A stretch of 33,900 nt of DNA from positions 1 to 33,900 of the forward strand of contig PAOW01000004.1 in assembly GCA_002710015.1 (NCBI GenBank), written 5' to 3'. Both the position numbers and the translations under genes were made by a program. The number at the start of each line of letters is the position of its first letter. Position 1 is the first letter of the stretch. The DNA comes from Methanobacteriota archaeon (GTDB lineage Archaea > Thermoplasmatota > Poseidoniia > Poseidoniales > Poseidoniaceae). Positions 7,051 to 17,000 of this stretch are shown here, one piece after another. A model generated the notes under the pieces. The model was not told the DNA's origin and made no database searches. It saw only the letters and a program-made list of their open reading frames with translations.

Positions 7051-9576
7051 ATGGCTAAAGCAAGTCCAGCTTTTCACAATTTTACTGCTGGTGAGTTATC
7101 GCCAAGACTTGAGGGTAGAACTGACGTAAGTAAGTATTTCAATGGATGCTCTACACTTAGTAATTTTGTTGTACATCCTCATGGTGGTGCTAGTCGTAGG
7201 AGTGGCACTATATTTGTTACAGAGGTTAAAAACAGTTCGCAAAATACAAGACTTATACCATTTGAGTTTAGTGTTACACAAACTTACATCCTAGAATTTG
7301 GTAACCAATATTTTAGAATTATAAAAGATGGTGGTTTAGTCATTGCCTCTACTAAAACTGCTAGTGGCATGACTAAAGCAAATCCAGTTGTTGTAACAAG
7401 TGTTGCTCATGGATTTAGTGATGGCGACAACGTAAGAATTAAAAACACTGTTGGCATGACTGATGTTAATAATAAAGAGTTTGTTATAGCTAACGTAACA
7501 ACAGACACATTTGAGTTACAAGGTATAGATGGCACAAACTTTGGAACATACACTAGTGGTGGAACATTAGAAAAAGTTGCAGAGGTAACTACACCATATT
7601 TAGAAAACGAGTTAGACAGAATTAAATTTACTCAAAGTGCTGATATTATGTATTTAGCACATCCATCTCATCCAGTACAAAAAATTGCAAGAACAAGCCA
7701 TAGCGATTGGTCAATAAACCAAGTCGATTTTAGGCGAGGTCCTGTTATGGATGACAACGATAATGATGACACATTAACTGCAAGTGGTAGAACTGGCACA
7801 GTAACAATTAACGCAAGTGCAGATACGTTTGTAAGTACTGATATAGGTAGATTAATAAAACTACATGATGGGTTTGTGCAAATTACTGTTTTTACAAATG
7901 CGACAACTGTACAAGGGGTTGTAAAGGAAAATGAGGATAGACGAGCAGAGTTAATGCCCTCTTATTCTGCTAATACAATACAATTCTTTGAGGGTGACCC
8001 TAGTGGCAGTAATTTAGAACACAACGACAGAATTGTAGACACTGCGGCTAAGTTTGTAGAAGAGGGTTTTGAGGCTGGTATGAAAGTTACCATAGCTGGT
8101 GCTAGTTCCGCAACAAACAACAAAACTGATGCCTTAATAGTTAGTGTTACACAAGATACAATATTGTTTGCACCTAGTGTAGATTTAGTAAATGGTGCAG
8201 TAGGTCCTGCTATAACTATTACTGGTAACCTTGATGCTGACAATAGATTTGCCTTGGGGTCATTTAGTGCTACTACAGGCTACCCTACTTGCATTAGTTT
8301 TTTTGAAGAAAGACTTGTTTTCGCAGGAACAAATGAACAACCACAAACAATATTTTTTAGTGTGGCTGGTGATTTTGAGGACTTTAAGGATGGTATTTTA
8401 TCAAGTAGTGCATTAAATTACACGATAGGTAGTAACCAAGTAAACGTCATAAGATATTTATCTGCTGGTCGTGCTTTGTTAGTGGGAACGACAGGGGGTG
8501 AGTTCTCAGTTTCATCAACTGATGATGCACCAATTTCCCCCACCAATACTGTTATTAGACGACAAAGTAACTATGGTAGTGCTGACATACAACCTGTGAG
8601 TGTTGGCAACGTAACTTTGTTTGTGCAAAGAGCAAAACGTAAATTACGTGAATTAGTATTTGATTTTAATACTGACTCTTATTCTGCACCTGATATGACC
8701 ATTTTAGCAGAACATATTACTGAAAGTGGTATTAGAACCATTACGTATCAGCAAGAGCCTGACAACGTAGTATGGTGCGTTCTCAACAATGGCAAGTTAT
8801 GTGGCATGACTTATAGAAGAGAGGAAGAGGTTGTTGCATGGCATAACCATGACATAGCTGGTACTTTTACTGGTGTTCATGCTCTTAACTCACCTACATC
8901 ACAAACATACAATTATGGCATTGTAGAAAGTGTAGCAGTATTGCCAAGCGAGTTAGATGAAGATGATTTATATATTATTGTTAAAAGAACAATAGGTGGT
9001 GAAACAAAACGATTTATTGAAAGATTTAACTTTTTTGATTTTGGGTCAAACATACTTGATGCGTACTTTGTGGATAGTGGTTTGACATACTTTGGTAGTC
9101 CTACAGTTTCATTAAGTGGATTATTGCACTTAGAGGGTCAAGTGGTAGACATAATAGCTGATGGCTCTGCTCATCCACAAAAGACAGTTACTAATGGTGC
9201 AGTTACTTTAGACAGGTCAAGTACAAACGTACACATTGGTCTTAAATTTGACAGTGTTCTAAAAACCATGAGGGTTGACGCTGGTGGTACTGAGGGTACA
9301 AGCCAAGCGAAAAATAAACGGATACATGACGTTACTGTAAGATTTTTTAGGAGTGTAGGTGCTTTGGTTGGTAGCGACCCTACTAACTTAGACAGAATAC
9401 CTTTTAGGTCTAGTGCAGATTTAATGGACAAAGCAGTTGCGTTATTTACTGGAGACAAAGACATAGAGTTTAGGGGTGGTTATGATAGCGACGGGTTTAT
9501 AACCATAAAACAAGACCAAGCATTACCCCTAACAGTATTGGCTTTATATCCAAGGTTACAAACATTTGACAGGTAA
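7051..9576 (+). CDS. Tail tubular protein B-like (T7 gp12 type) nozzle protein
   Basis: An 841-residue protein, close to the usual length for tail tubular protein B. Its N-terminus 'FTAGELSPRLEGRTDVSKY' and the 'NFVVHPHGGASRRSGT' segment are hallmarks of the family, as is the later 'GSNQVNVIRYLSAGRALLVGT' region. It forms the hexameric nozzle of the short tail. It is adjacent to TTPA and upstream of internal virion genes as in T7-like phages. The C-terminus 'DGFITIKQDQALPLTVLALYP' is also typical. Confidence 0.92.
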   Translation: MAKASPAFHNFTAGELSPRLEGRTDVSKYFNGCSTLSNFVVHPHGGASRRSGTIFVTEVKNSSQNTRLIPFEFSVTQTYILEFGNQYFRIIKDGGLVIASTKTASGMTKANPVVVTSVAHGFSDGDNVRIKNTVGMTDVNNKEFVIANVTTDTFELQGIDGTNFGTYTSGGTLEKVAEVTTPYLENELDRIKFTQSADIMYLAHPSHPVQKIARTSHSDWSINQVDFRRGPVMDDNDNDDTLTASGRTGTVTINASADTFVSTDIGRLIKLHDGFVQITVFTNATTVQGVVKENEDRRAELMPSYSANTIQFFEGDPSGSNLEHNDRIVDTAAKFVEEGFEAGMKVTIAGASSATNNKTDALIVSVTQDTILFAPSVDLVNGAVGPAITITGNLDADNRFALGSFSATTGYPTCISFFEERLVFAGTNEQPQTIFFSVAGDFEDFKDGILSSSALNYTIGSNQVNVIRYLSAGRALLVGTTGGEFSVSSTDDAPISPTNTVIRRQSNYGSADIQPVSVGNVTLFVQRAKRKLRELVFDFNTDSYSAPDMTILAEHITESGIRTITYQQEPDNVVWCVLNNGKLCGMTYRREEEVVAWHNHDIAGTFTGVHALNSPTSQTYNYGIVESVAVLPSELDEDDLYIIVKRTIGGETKRFIERFNFFDFGSNILDAYFVDSGLTYFGSPTVSLSGLLHLEGQVVDIIADGSAHPQKTVTNGAVTLDRSSTNVHIGLKFDSVLKTMRVDAGGTEGTSQAKNKRIHDVTVRFFRSVGALVGSDPTNLDRIPFRSSADLMDKAVALFTGDKDIEFRGGYDSDGFITIKQDQALPLTVLALYPRLQTFDR

Positions 9577-9578
9577 AT

Positions 9579-10016
9579 ATGAGATACATTGATTACATAA
9601 AAGAACATGCTGAAGAGATTATGGAATATGGCATGAATAAAAATTATCCACCTAGCCTTATAGGTAAATTGTACAATCCTGAAAAATTTGAAAACCAAGG
9701 ATGGAGTTACACACTTATAGACAAAGGTTATCCAATATTTTGTGGTGGTATACATCCATTGTGGGAGGGTACTGGAGAGGTTTGGTTTTTTGGTAGTAAA
9801 AGGCTAAATGACCATCCAATAAAATATATTAAGTCTTTTAAGAAAAAGGCATTGGAGCAAATTGAAGAACACAACATTATTAGATTACAAGCACCTATAA
9901 GAATGGAATTTGAGGTAGCTAGGCGATTCGCACAATGGTGGGGATTAAAAGAAGAGGGTATTATGAAAAAATACTACAAAGGGCATGACTACGTTATGAT
10001 GGGATGGGTTAGGTAA
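9579..10016 (+). CDS. GNAT-like / T7 gp13-like small virion-associated protein
   Basis: A 145-residue protein with the layout of the GNAT-like proteins found after TTPB in podophages (positional equivalent of T7 gp13). Indicators are 'YTLIDKGYPIFCGGIHPLWEGTGEVWFFG', helix 'HPIKYIKSFKKKALEQIEEHN' and 'RFAQWWGLKEEGIMKKYYKG'. The acetyl-CoA-binding signature is not obvious, so catalysis should not be assumed. It probably assists assembly of internal virion proteins. Starts 3 bases after TTPB and is followed by TAAATG coupling. Confidence 0.65.
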   Translation: MRYIDYIKEHAEEIMEYGMNKNYPPSLIGKLYNPEKFENQGWSYTLIDKGYPIFCGGIHPLWEGTGEVWFFGSKRLNDHPIKYIKSFKKKALEQIEEHNIIRLQAPIRMEFEVARRFAQWWGLKEEGIMKKYYKGHDYVMMGWVR

Positions 10017-10523
10017 ATGTCAGCAACAATGGCTTATATGGGGTTATCAGCCCTAACTGGTATAATGAAAGCGAGAGCTGGTTATAAGAGTGGTATGCTT
10101 AAAGCTGCGGCTCATCAATTCAACGCAGAAATATCTAATAGAAATTATCAATTTAGTCTTGTTGAAAGCCAACAACGTAAATTTTTAGATGATTTGCAAA
10201 TAAAGAAATTTATTAAAGAACAAAAGCAAATCCTAGACAATATAGATATGGCAAATCGTAGCAATGGTTGGATTGCTAGTACTGGTACACCATTAAAAGT
10301 AGCCATGGCAAGTGCTATGGATATGGATGAAGAGGTAGCCATTGCAAAATACAATAGCCAAGTCGCACAACAAAAAATAGAGCAACAAGGGTTGCAAGAT
10401 AAATTACAAGGCAGTTTACAAAGTATGTATGCCTCAAACCAAAGAAGTGCGGCTAGGACTGGCTTTACAACATCTTTGTTAGGAACTGCAACCAACATAG
10501 CAATGATTAAGGCATATGGATAA
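10017..10523 (+). CDS. Internal virion protein B-like
   Basis: A 168-residue, almost fully helical, Gln-rich protein. A hydrophobic N-terminus (ALTGIMKARAGYKSGML) is followed by coiled coil and 'ILDNIDMANRSNGWIASTGTPLKVAMASAMDMDEEV', a pattern seen in internal virion protein B-type ejection proteins. It lies between the gp13-like gene and a large helical virion protein, as in T7-like genomes. Such proteins are ejected into the cell envelope with the DNA. Function inferred from order and composition. Confidence 0.65.
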   Translation: MSATMAYMGLSALTGIMKARAGYKSGMLKAAAHQFNAEISNRNYQFSLVESQQRKFLDDLQIKKFIKEQKQILDNIDMANRSNGWIASTGTPLKVAMASAMDMDEEVAIAKYNSQVAQQKIEQQGLQDKLQGSLQSMYASNQRSAARTGFTTSLLGTATNIAMIKAYG

Positions 10524-10525
10524 TT

Positions 10526-12469
10526 ATGAAAGTACCAATTTACAAAACACAGGGAACTAGAACATCTGAAAGTGGTGGAATACGTTTTAACGTATCTGCT
10601 AATCCATCAGGGTTTAGTATCGCTGCTGATGCTGAGGCAAATTTGTATGGTCAATTGGAAACTACATTTACCAAACTTTTAGAACAAGAAACTAAAGTAC
10701 AAAGAGAGGGTGAATTAACAAAAGCACAAAACTCTTACAACGCAATTAATCAAAAGGATGAGGCTGACACGTTGTTACAATCTCCTAACAAAATGAGCAA
10801 TTTTTATAGGTTGAGAGAGTTAAGCAATTACCAAACAGCCGTGACTGGAATTAAAGACAAAGTAGTTAAAAAAAGGTTTGATTCGTGGAGGTCATCACAA
10901 CTGACTGACACAAAAGGCAGAATATTTAAACAACAAAGAGTAAAAATTATAGATGGTGCAAAAACCGAACAACTGGCATTGGCTGACCAATTTATCACCA
11001 AAATGACTAACGCAAAGGTAGGTAGCCTTGATTATTTAAAGGCACAAGATGGTTTATTTAGACCTTTGCAAGAGGTTACAAATCAAGATGGCACTAAAAC
11101 CATGGTAGGTGGAGTTATACCTATGATGGTCAATATGGGTCTTATGAGTAATGAAGAGGCTTATAAATTTACTAAAAAAGCACGTAGTAAAGTGGCAGAA
11201 AATAAAGTGAGGATGTTATTTAACGATTACAACCAAAATGATGATTATGCTGGTTTACGTGCATTAACAATGAAAATACAAGACCCTAATGATGGAGATT
11301 TTAAGTATCTTACCAATGAGGCAAGGACAGAATTAGCTAAAAAATCCATTATGTTGAGTGAGCAAATACAAAAACAAGTTATATCAAATGATGCTAAGAA
11401 AACTGCAAATGAGATAAAAGTATTAAAAAATAATCAGCTCAAAAATTTTACTGAGATGATGACAACAATACAAAAAGCTACACTCAATGAAGAAACAGAC
11501 GCAGACAACAGTGGTACTCCTATGCCTACTGCAAACGAGTTGTTAGACATGTTAAGTGCTAAAAAGATTGATGTTGCACAATACAACACTCTAAGCAGTG
11601 CAATCATGGGTGACAACGCACCACGCAACAATCCAACTGTGATAGTAAATTTTACAAATGAGTTGCAAAACGCTGATACACCCCAAGCAGTCGATAATAT
11701 TCTAAAAAAATATTCTCATAAAATAGGGCAAAAGGGTGGTCTTAAATTAGAAACTTGGAATGGTTTTATGGCTCAAGAACAAGCCTACAAACAAAAAACA
11801 CCTTTTGCTATAAAACAAAAAAGGTTTTTAAGTGTTTTAAAAGGGTCAATAGGTGAGGACAAGGAAACAAATATTTTTACAAAAGAGGCTGAAAATCCTG
11901 AAAGGGATGAAAGAATGGCAAGAGCCATTAACCAATATATTGAATTAACAATGGATGAGAAAAACCCATTAGACCCTGAAATAGCATTTAATGTTGTTTT
12001 AAATAATTACAAAAACGCAATAAAAACTGGTTTTAATACAACAATGATTAGTGAGCAAATTTTAAATAAAATGAATTTGCCAACTGATTTTGTGCCTAAT
12101 GATATTATGAAATGGGATGCACAAAAATTTAATATGGCAAGGAGGCTTATTAAAAATGCACCAAATAGAACAGTTGGTAACAAACACTCAGGTAATTTTA
12201 AAGATGGCAATGTTGCAAGTGGTCAAGATGGTTTTACAGCGATTGGCAAAGCAATAGAATTAAGAAAACTTAATATTATTGAGGCACATGTTAAAGAACA
12301 AGTAAGGCTATCAGAAATAGCTAAGAAAAAAGCCAAAGACAACAAAATGACGGAAGAAAACCCTGACACTGAAAATGATGGTAACATATTTACAGATAGC
12401 TTTGATTGGGTAAGAAACAAATTTATGGGTGAAGAAGATTTAAGTAAAAGAGAAAAGACAAGGCAGTAG
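10526..12469 (+). CDS. Internal virion (ejection) protein
   Basis: A 647-residue protein that is mostly helical, highly charged and rich in Gln, Asn and Lys. The first 60 residues are a short extended region ('GGIRFNVSANPSGFSIAADAEANLYGQLETTF') followed by long coiled coil. I do not see the lysozyme-like transglycosylase domain that some T7-like ejection proteins carry. It is placed as the positional counterpart of T7 gp15/gp16 and is likely part of the core that forms the DNA-ejection channel. No close family recognised. Confidence 0.7.
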   Translation: MKVPIYKTQGTRTSESGGIRFNVSANPSGFSIAADAEANLYGQLETTFTKLLEQETKVQREGELTKAQNSYNAINQKDEADTLLQSPNKMSNFYRLRELSNYQTAVTGIKDKVVKKRFDSWRSSQLTDTKGRIFKQQRVKIIDGAKTEQLALADQFITKMTNAKVGSLDYLKAQDGLFRPLQEVTNQDGTKTMVGGVIPMMVNMGLMSNEEAYKFTKKARSKVAENKVRMLFNDYNQNDDYAGLRALTMKIQDPNDGDFKYLTNEARTELAKKSIMLSEQIQKQVISNDAKKTANEIKVLKNNQLKNFTEMMTTIQKATLNEETDADNSGTPMPTANELLDMLSAKKIDVAQYNTLSSAIMGDNAPRNNPTVIVNFTNELQNADTPQAVDNILKKYSHKIGQKGGLKLETWNGFMAQEQAYKQKTPFAIKQKRFLSVLKGSIGEDKETNIFTKEAENPERDERMARAINQYIELTMDEKNPLDPEIAFNVVLNNYKNAIKTGFNTTMISEQILNKMNLPTDFVPNDIMKWDAQKFNMARRLIKNAPNRTVGNKHSGNFKDGNVASGQDGFTAIGKAIELRKLNIIEAHVKEQVRLSEIAKKKAKDNKMTEENPDTENDGNIFTDSFDWVRNKFMGEEDLSKREKTRQ

Positions 12470-12477
12470 GACAATTT

Positions 12478-14097
12478 ATGAGTGACAATACTACATATGG
12501 AACAGAAACAACGTGGTTAGATGATTTAAGCACAGAAACAGCTATACAAAACATGGCTTATTCTAATGAGATGCAAGAAATCGCTAATTCTGGTGTTCCA
12601 CAAGATGCTCATTATCTTGTTAGTCAAAATGCACCAGCAGTCACAAACGACAATGAACACGAAAACCATTTAGACGAAAGTGGTCTAATGGAGAACGCAG
12701 ATTGGGTAAATGCTAGTAAGATACTTTACAAGTATTTTGAAAGTTCTGATGGCATGAAAAGAAATAGGGCTGAAAACATTATTGACGCTGAGGCAATGGG
12801 TTATAAACAACCTCTTGATGGTATGGGTGGAAGATATGGTGATGAATTTAAACCCCTAGAGATACCAATGCAAAACATAACAAACCAATCAAGGTCTAAA
12901 GGCACACCTATGAGTGATAGAGATTACGCTGAATGGGGTTTAGAATTTATGGGTATGTTTAATTGGAATTTAGCAAACATGGGTTTGCGTACTGCACAAT
13001 TAGGTCTTGGTGATACAAGTGCAAAGGCTACTCCATATGGCGACCCTGCGTTAGCTATGTATGTAGCAATGGATATGTATGACAAATTGCCTAATTGGAC
13101 TTGGAATGGAACTAAAAGGGCATTTAAAGGGGTTTTAAGCGACCCCTCAACGTATGTAGGACTAAGTACGTTAGGATTAGGGTTTGTAGGCAAAGGGGCT
13201 GTTAAAAAAGCCTCTAAAAGCCAAATAAAGCAATTTCTAAAAAAGTCAGTAGCCTCACCATCAGCCATAGTTGCTTACGAGGGTGGACTTTATGCAGGTG
13301 GTGACAATGCTTTTAGACAAAGTGTAAAGCTATTATCTGACACACAACGTGAGTTTGACTATGGTAGCTTTGGTCAAAGTGTAGTTTTAGGCATGACTTT
13401 TGGTGGTGCTATATCAGTAGGTGCAAATAACTTATATAGAATACTACCAACTGAAAGAGCCATAAAAAATGTTTACAAAACTGCTGGTGAGGCACAAAAC
13501 AATTTAGTTAATTTTCTAAAAAATAGCATGGAATCAACTGAGGTTGTAGGTGATACCTCACGATTTGGTGTAACAAACCCAGAAATAAAAGGCATTGAAA
13601 GAACAAGAGAAAAGGTTGCAGAGAAAGGCATACCAGCAAAAGAGGTAAAAACTAGGGTAAAAGACGTAGTTAGAGCTGGTGTTATAATCGACAATCCTAA
13701 AGAAAGTGACGATATTGTAGCCTTAATAGGTAAAGAATACAAAATACTAGAGGATGGTTGGGAGGCATATGGTGGTGGCTACTTTGACAGAAAGGTTGTA
13801 GTTGAAACTCCTGAGGGTAATTTAGCAGAAATACAGTTTTGGTCAAAAGGCATAGCAAGAGTAAAAGAAAGTATGCACGAGATATACGCTGAGACTAGAA
13901 AAATTGAGCCACTTGTAAAACAAGGTACGGCAACACAAGAGCAAGTTACAAAATATAATGAATTATTGGTTAAAAGTGATAATATAGCGGTAGAGGCATT
14001 AGTAAGCGATATGGCTGGTTGGAAAGATTTATATGTACAAATGGGTATGAATGTTGAGCCATACTTACAATTAGCACAAAGTGGTGGTGCAACATGA
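12478..14097 (+). CDS. Virion protein with RelA/SpoT-like domain near the C-terminus
   Basis: A 539-residue protein in the internal virion block. Residues 200-330 hold hydrophobic Gly-rich helices ('LSTLGLGFVGKG', 'SVVLGMTFGGAISVGANN') compatible with membrane interaction during ejection. Residues about 375-475 resemble the RelA/SpoT nucleotidyltransferase fold: 'RVKDVVRAGVIIDNPKE', 'GGYFDRKVVVETPEG' and 'LAEIQFWSKGIARVKESMHE' parallel the R-hinge, GYRSLH and EVQIRT..M..AE..AAH blocks. Several canonical catalytic residues are altered, so activity is uncertain. It overlaps the next gene by ATGA, suggesting equal production of the two. Confidence 0.7.
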   Translation: MSDNTTYGTETTWLDDLSTETAIQNMAYSNEMQEIANSGVPQDAHYLVSQNAPAVTNDNEHENHLDESGLMENADWVNASKILYKYFESSDGMKRNRAENIIDAEAMGYKQPLDGMGGRYGDEFKPLEIPMQNITNQSRSKGTPMSDRDYAEWGLEFMGMFNWNLANMGLRTAQLGLGDTSAKATPYGDPALAMYVAMDMYDKLPNWTWNGTKRAFKGVLSDPSTYVGLSTLGLGFVGKGAVKKASKSQIKQFLKKSVASPSAIVAYEGGLYAGGDNAFRQSVKLLSDTQREFDYGSFGQSVVLGMTFGGAISVGANNLYRILPTERAIKNVYKTAGEAQNNLVNFLKNSMESTEVVGDTSRFGVTNPEIKGIERTREKVAEKGIPAKEVKTRVKDVVRAGVIIDNPKESDDIVALIGKEYKILEDGWEAYGGGYFDRKVVVETPEGNLAEIQFWSKGIARVKESMHEIYAETRKIEPLVKQGTATQEQVTKYNELLVKSDNIAVEALVSDMAGWKDLYVQMGMNVEPYLQLAQSGGAT

Positions 14098-17000
14098 GTA
14101 TACCTAAGAATGAGCCAAATAAATTTGATGTAAATGATGGTCAAGGCGACTTTTTTAAAGACAATAGTTACACCAATAATCAAGATGTAAACGCACAACC
14201 ATCTTATGAATTACCAAAAGGTGAGTTTAGTGTATATGGTGAAACTGTAAACCCTGACCATGAATTAGTGCAATTAGCATTTAATGGTAAATTTACTCAA
14301 CAAGTAGGCAAATTATTAGGGTTTGATTCTTGGAGTGTTTTAGGTAAATCCCAAGAAATAATATCTGAAAAGAAAAAAATACTTAATCAAGGTGTTGATG
14401 AGCAAAAGGTTGTTGCTGACAAAATTGTACTAGACAATAATTGGAATAGCTACATTGACCAACCTGAGGGTAGTAGCACCATCAATCTAAATGAAATTGA
14501 TGTAGATGCAAACAACATATACCACCAAGACAGTAGCAAAATACTACTAAACGATATTAAGACAAGTGGTGGTCAAAAACGACAACCTATTAGTTTGTTA
14601 CAATTGCCTAATGGTAGATACCAAATACTTGATGGCGAAAATATTGTTAATTTAGGTAACAAAAATAATTGGGAAAACGTACCAGCAAGAGTTTTTACAA
14701 GCCAAAAAGAATACAATAAATACAAAAAACTTACGGGTGCTAAAGGTAATGACGAGTTAGATTTTGAGCATTTTGACTCCCAAATTATTAGCAAAATAAA
14801 TAATGACAAAACAGTAAACAATGCTGGTTCTGGCTTGGCAAATAACAAGGGTGTTGTTGACCAAGTAGATGGCTCTGCTACTACAACAGAGTTCTTAAAG
14901 AAAGCTGAGAGTGATAGAAAATTTTATAGTGTTGGTGGTGATGTAAAAAATGGCAAAAACATATTTGGCGAAAATATGTTTAGTAATGCTGAGGCTGAAA
15001 ACATTGCAGTAGGAATAAAACAAAAAGTTCAAGTAAAGCCTGATGAAGAGGGCAACCTTATTGATTTTAGAGCCTATGGTTTAGATGGGGGCAAACCTAA
15101 TCCACAAGACCAAAAAATACCAGACGAAAATTCTGTTTATTTTGCCATGAACGAAATAAGTAAAAATGGCAATTACAAAGAAAGAATTAATGAGGGCAAT
15201 AGAGCAAAAGTTACGCAAGAGGCAACAATAAAACTTGCTAACTTGATTGGCATAGACCCAGAAAAGCTAAAAAAGACCATACAAGGTAGGCATAGTGGTG
15301 GTGTAATTGTTGGTGACCAAATGGGTTTAGCCGAAACAATGTTGGCGGCTAGGCAATTACTAGTAAACGAAACAGCGTTATTAGACAAATTGGCGGCTAA
15401 AGCCATCAATGGTACTGACGCTGACAAGTTAGCATTTAAGACACAATTAGAGTTAGTTGCTCAATTACAAGCACATATTAAAGGCTCTCAAACTGAAATT
15501 GCACGAGCCTTGGCACAATTTAAGATACCAACACGTAGTGCAGATGGCACAAATCCTCTTGCAAGTGAGGATATATCACAAATTCTATCTGAGCATGGTG
15601 GTAGTGATGGAATTAGCGATACGGCTAAAATGTACCTACAAGCTGGTGACACTAAGAATAGGATGAATTTTGCAAGAGAGGTTAGCAAGTATAAGAAAAT
15701 TGGTGATGCACTTTATGAAAGTTGGATAAATATATTGTTATCCTCACCAGTAACCCACATTAAAAACGTAAGTGGTGCTTTTTTACAAATATTCGCACAT
15801 TCTATTGAAACAGCCGTACAAGTAGGGGTTAATCGCACTGGCATGATGCTAGGTGGTAGTGATAGTGGTGTTAGATTTAGTGACGTAAATGCTCAAGTAT
15901 TTGGCATAATGATGAGTTTGCAAGATGCGTGGAAAGCTGCGGGTAATGGTCTTAAATATGGCGACAAAGTTATAGCTGGTAGTAAATTAGACAATGGGGG
16001 CAAGGTTTATAGAGAAAAAGCCTTTAGTATGGAGGGAACAGGAGGTTTTGCTACTGCTGTAAATGGATTAGGTAGGGTAATGACCTTGGACAGAATCCCA
16101 ACAAGAGCATTAGAATGGGAAGATAATTTTTTTAAAACCATGGCTTCAAGGCAATTTATTTATGAACAAGCCATGAGAACTGGTAGAAATAAAGGTTTAG
16201 AGGGTGATGCTTTAGCAAGTCATATTGCTGAGTTTGTTACTAATCCACCACCAGATGTTTTAAAAGGTAGTGATGCACATGCAAGATATGTGACGTTACA
16301 AACTGATTTAGACCAAGTGGGTAAAAATTTAGCTGGTATTAGAAATAACGCATTAATGAGGTATTTTGTACCTTTTTTCAAAACACCATACAATGCAACC
16401 AAATATGCCTTAATAGAGAGGTCATTTTTATCCTCATGGAGTAGCACATACAAACAAGCAAAAATTAGGGCTGAAAGTCCTAATGCTACAATGGATGATA
16501 AAATACAATTTCAAAAAATGAGAACAAAAATGCACATGGGTAATGCTACGGCAATGACCATTGGTTTTTTGACTGCTCAAGGATTGGTTACTGGAGCAGG
16601 TCCTACTGACCCTGATTTACGTAAATCGCTTATTAGGACTGGTTGGAAACCTTATAGTATTAAGGTTGGCGACAGTTATTATAGTTACCAAGGTGCTGAA
16701 CCTTTTGCGAGTATATTAGGTTTGGCTGCGGATGCCTCAGAAACTATGTTTGATGGCAGTTTACCTGAGGGTGAAGATGATAAGTTAGCTATGGCTATGA
16801 TGGTCATGTTGAGTAACCAAGTTACTGACAAAACATTTATGCAAGGCTTTAGTCAATTAGTAAGCACTATAAGTGACCCACAAAGATATGGTGGGGGCAT
16901 GGTAGAAAGTTATATAAGGTCATTAGTACCTAGAGTGTTTGCGTTAGGTGAAAAGATACAAGACCCAAGTGTAAGATATGCTAGGGGATTGGTAGATAAT

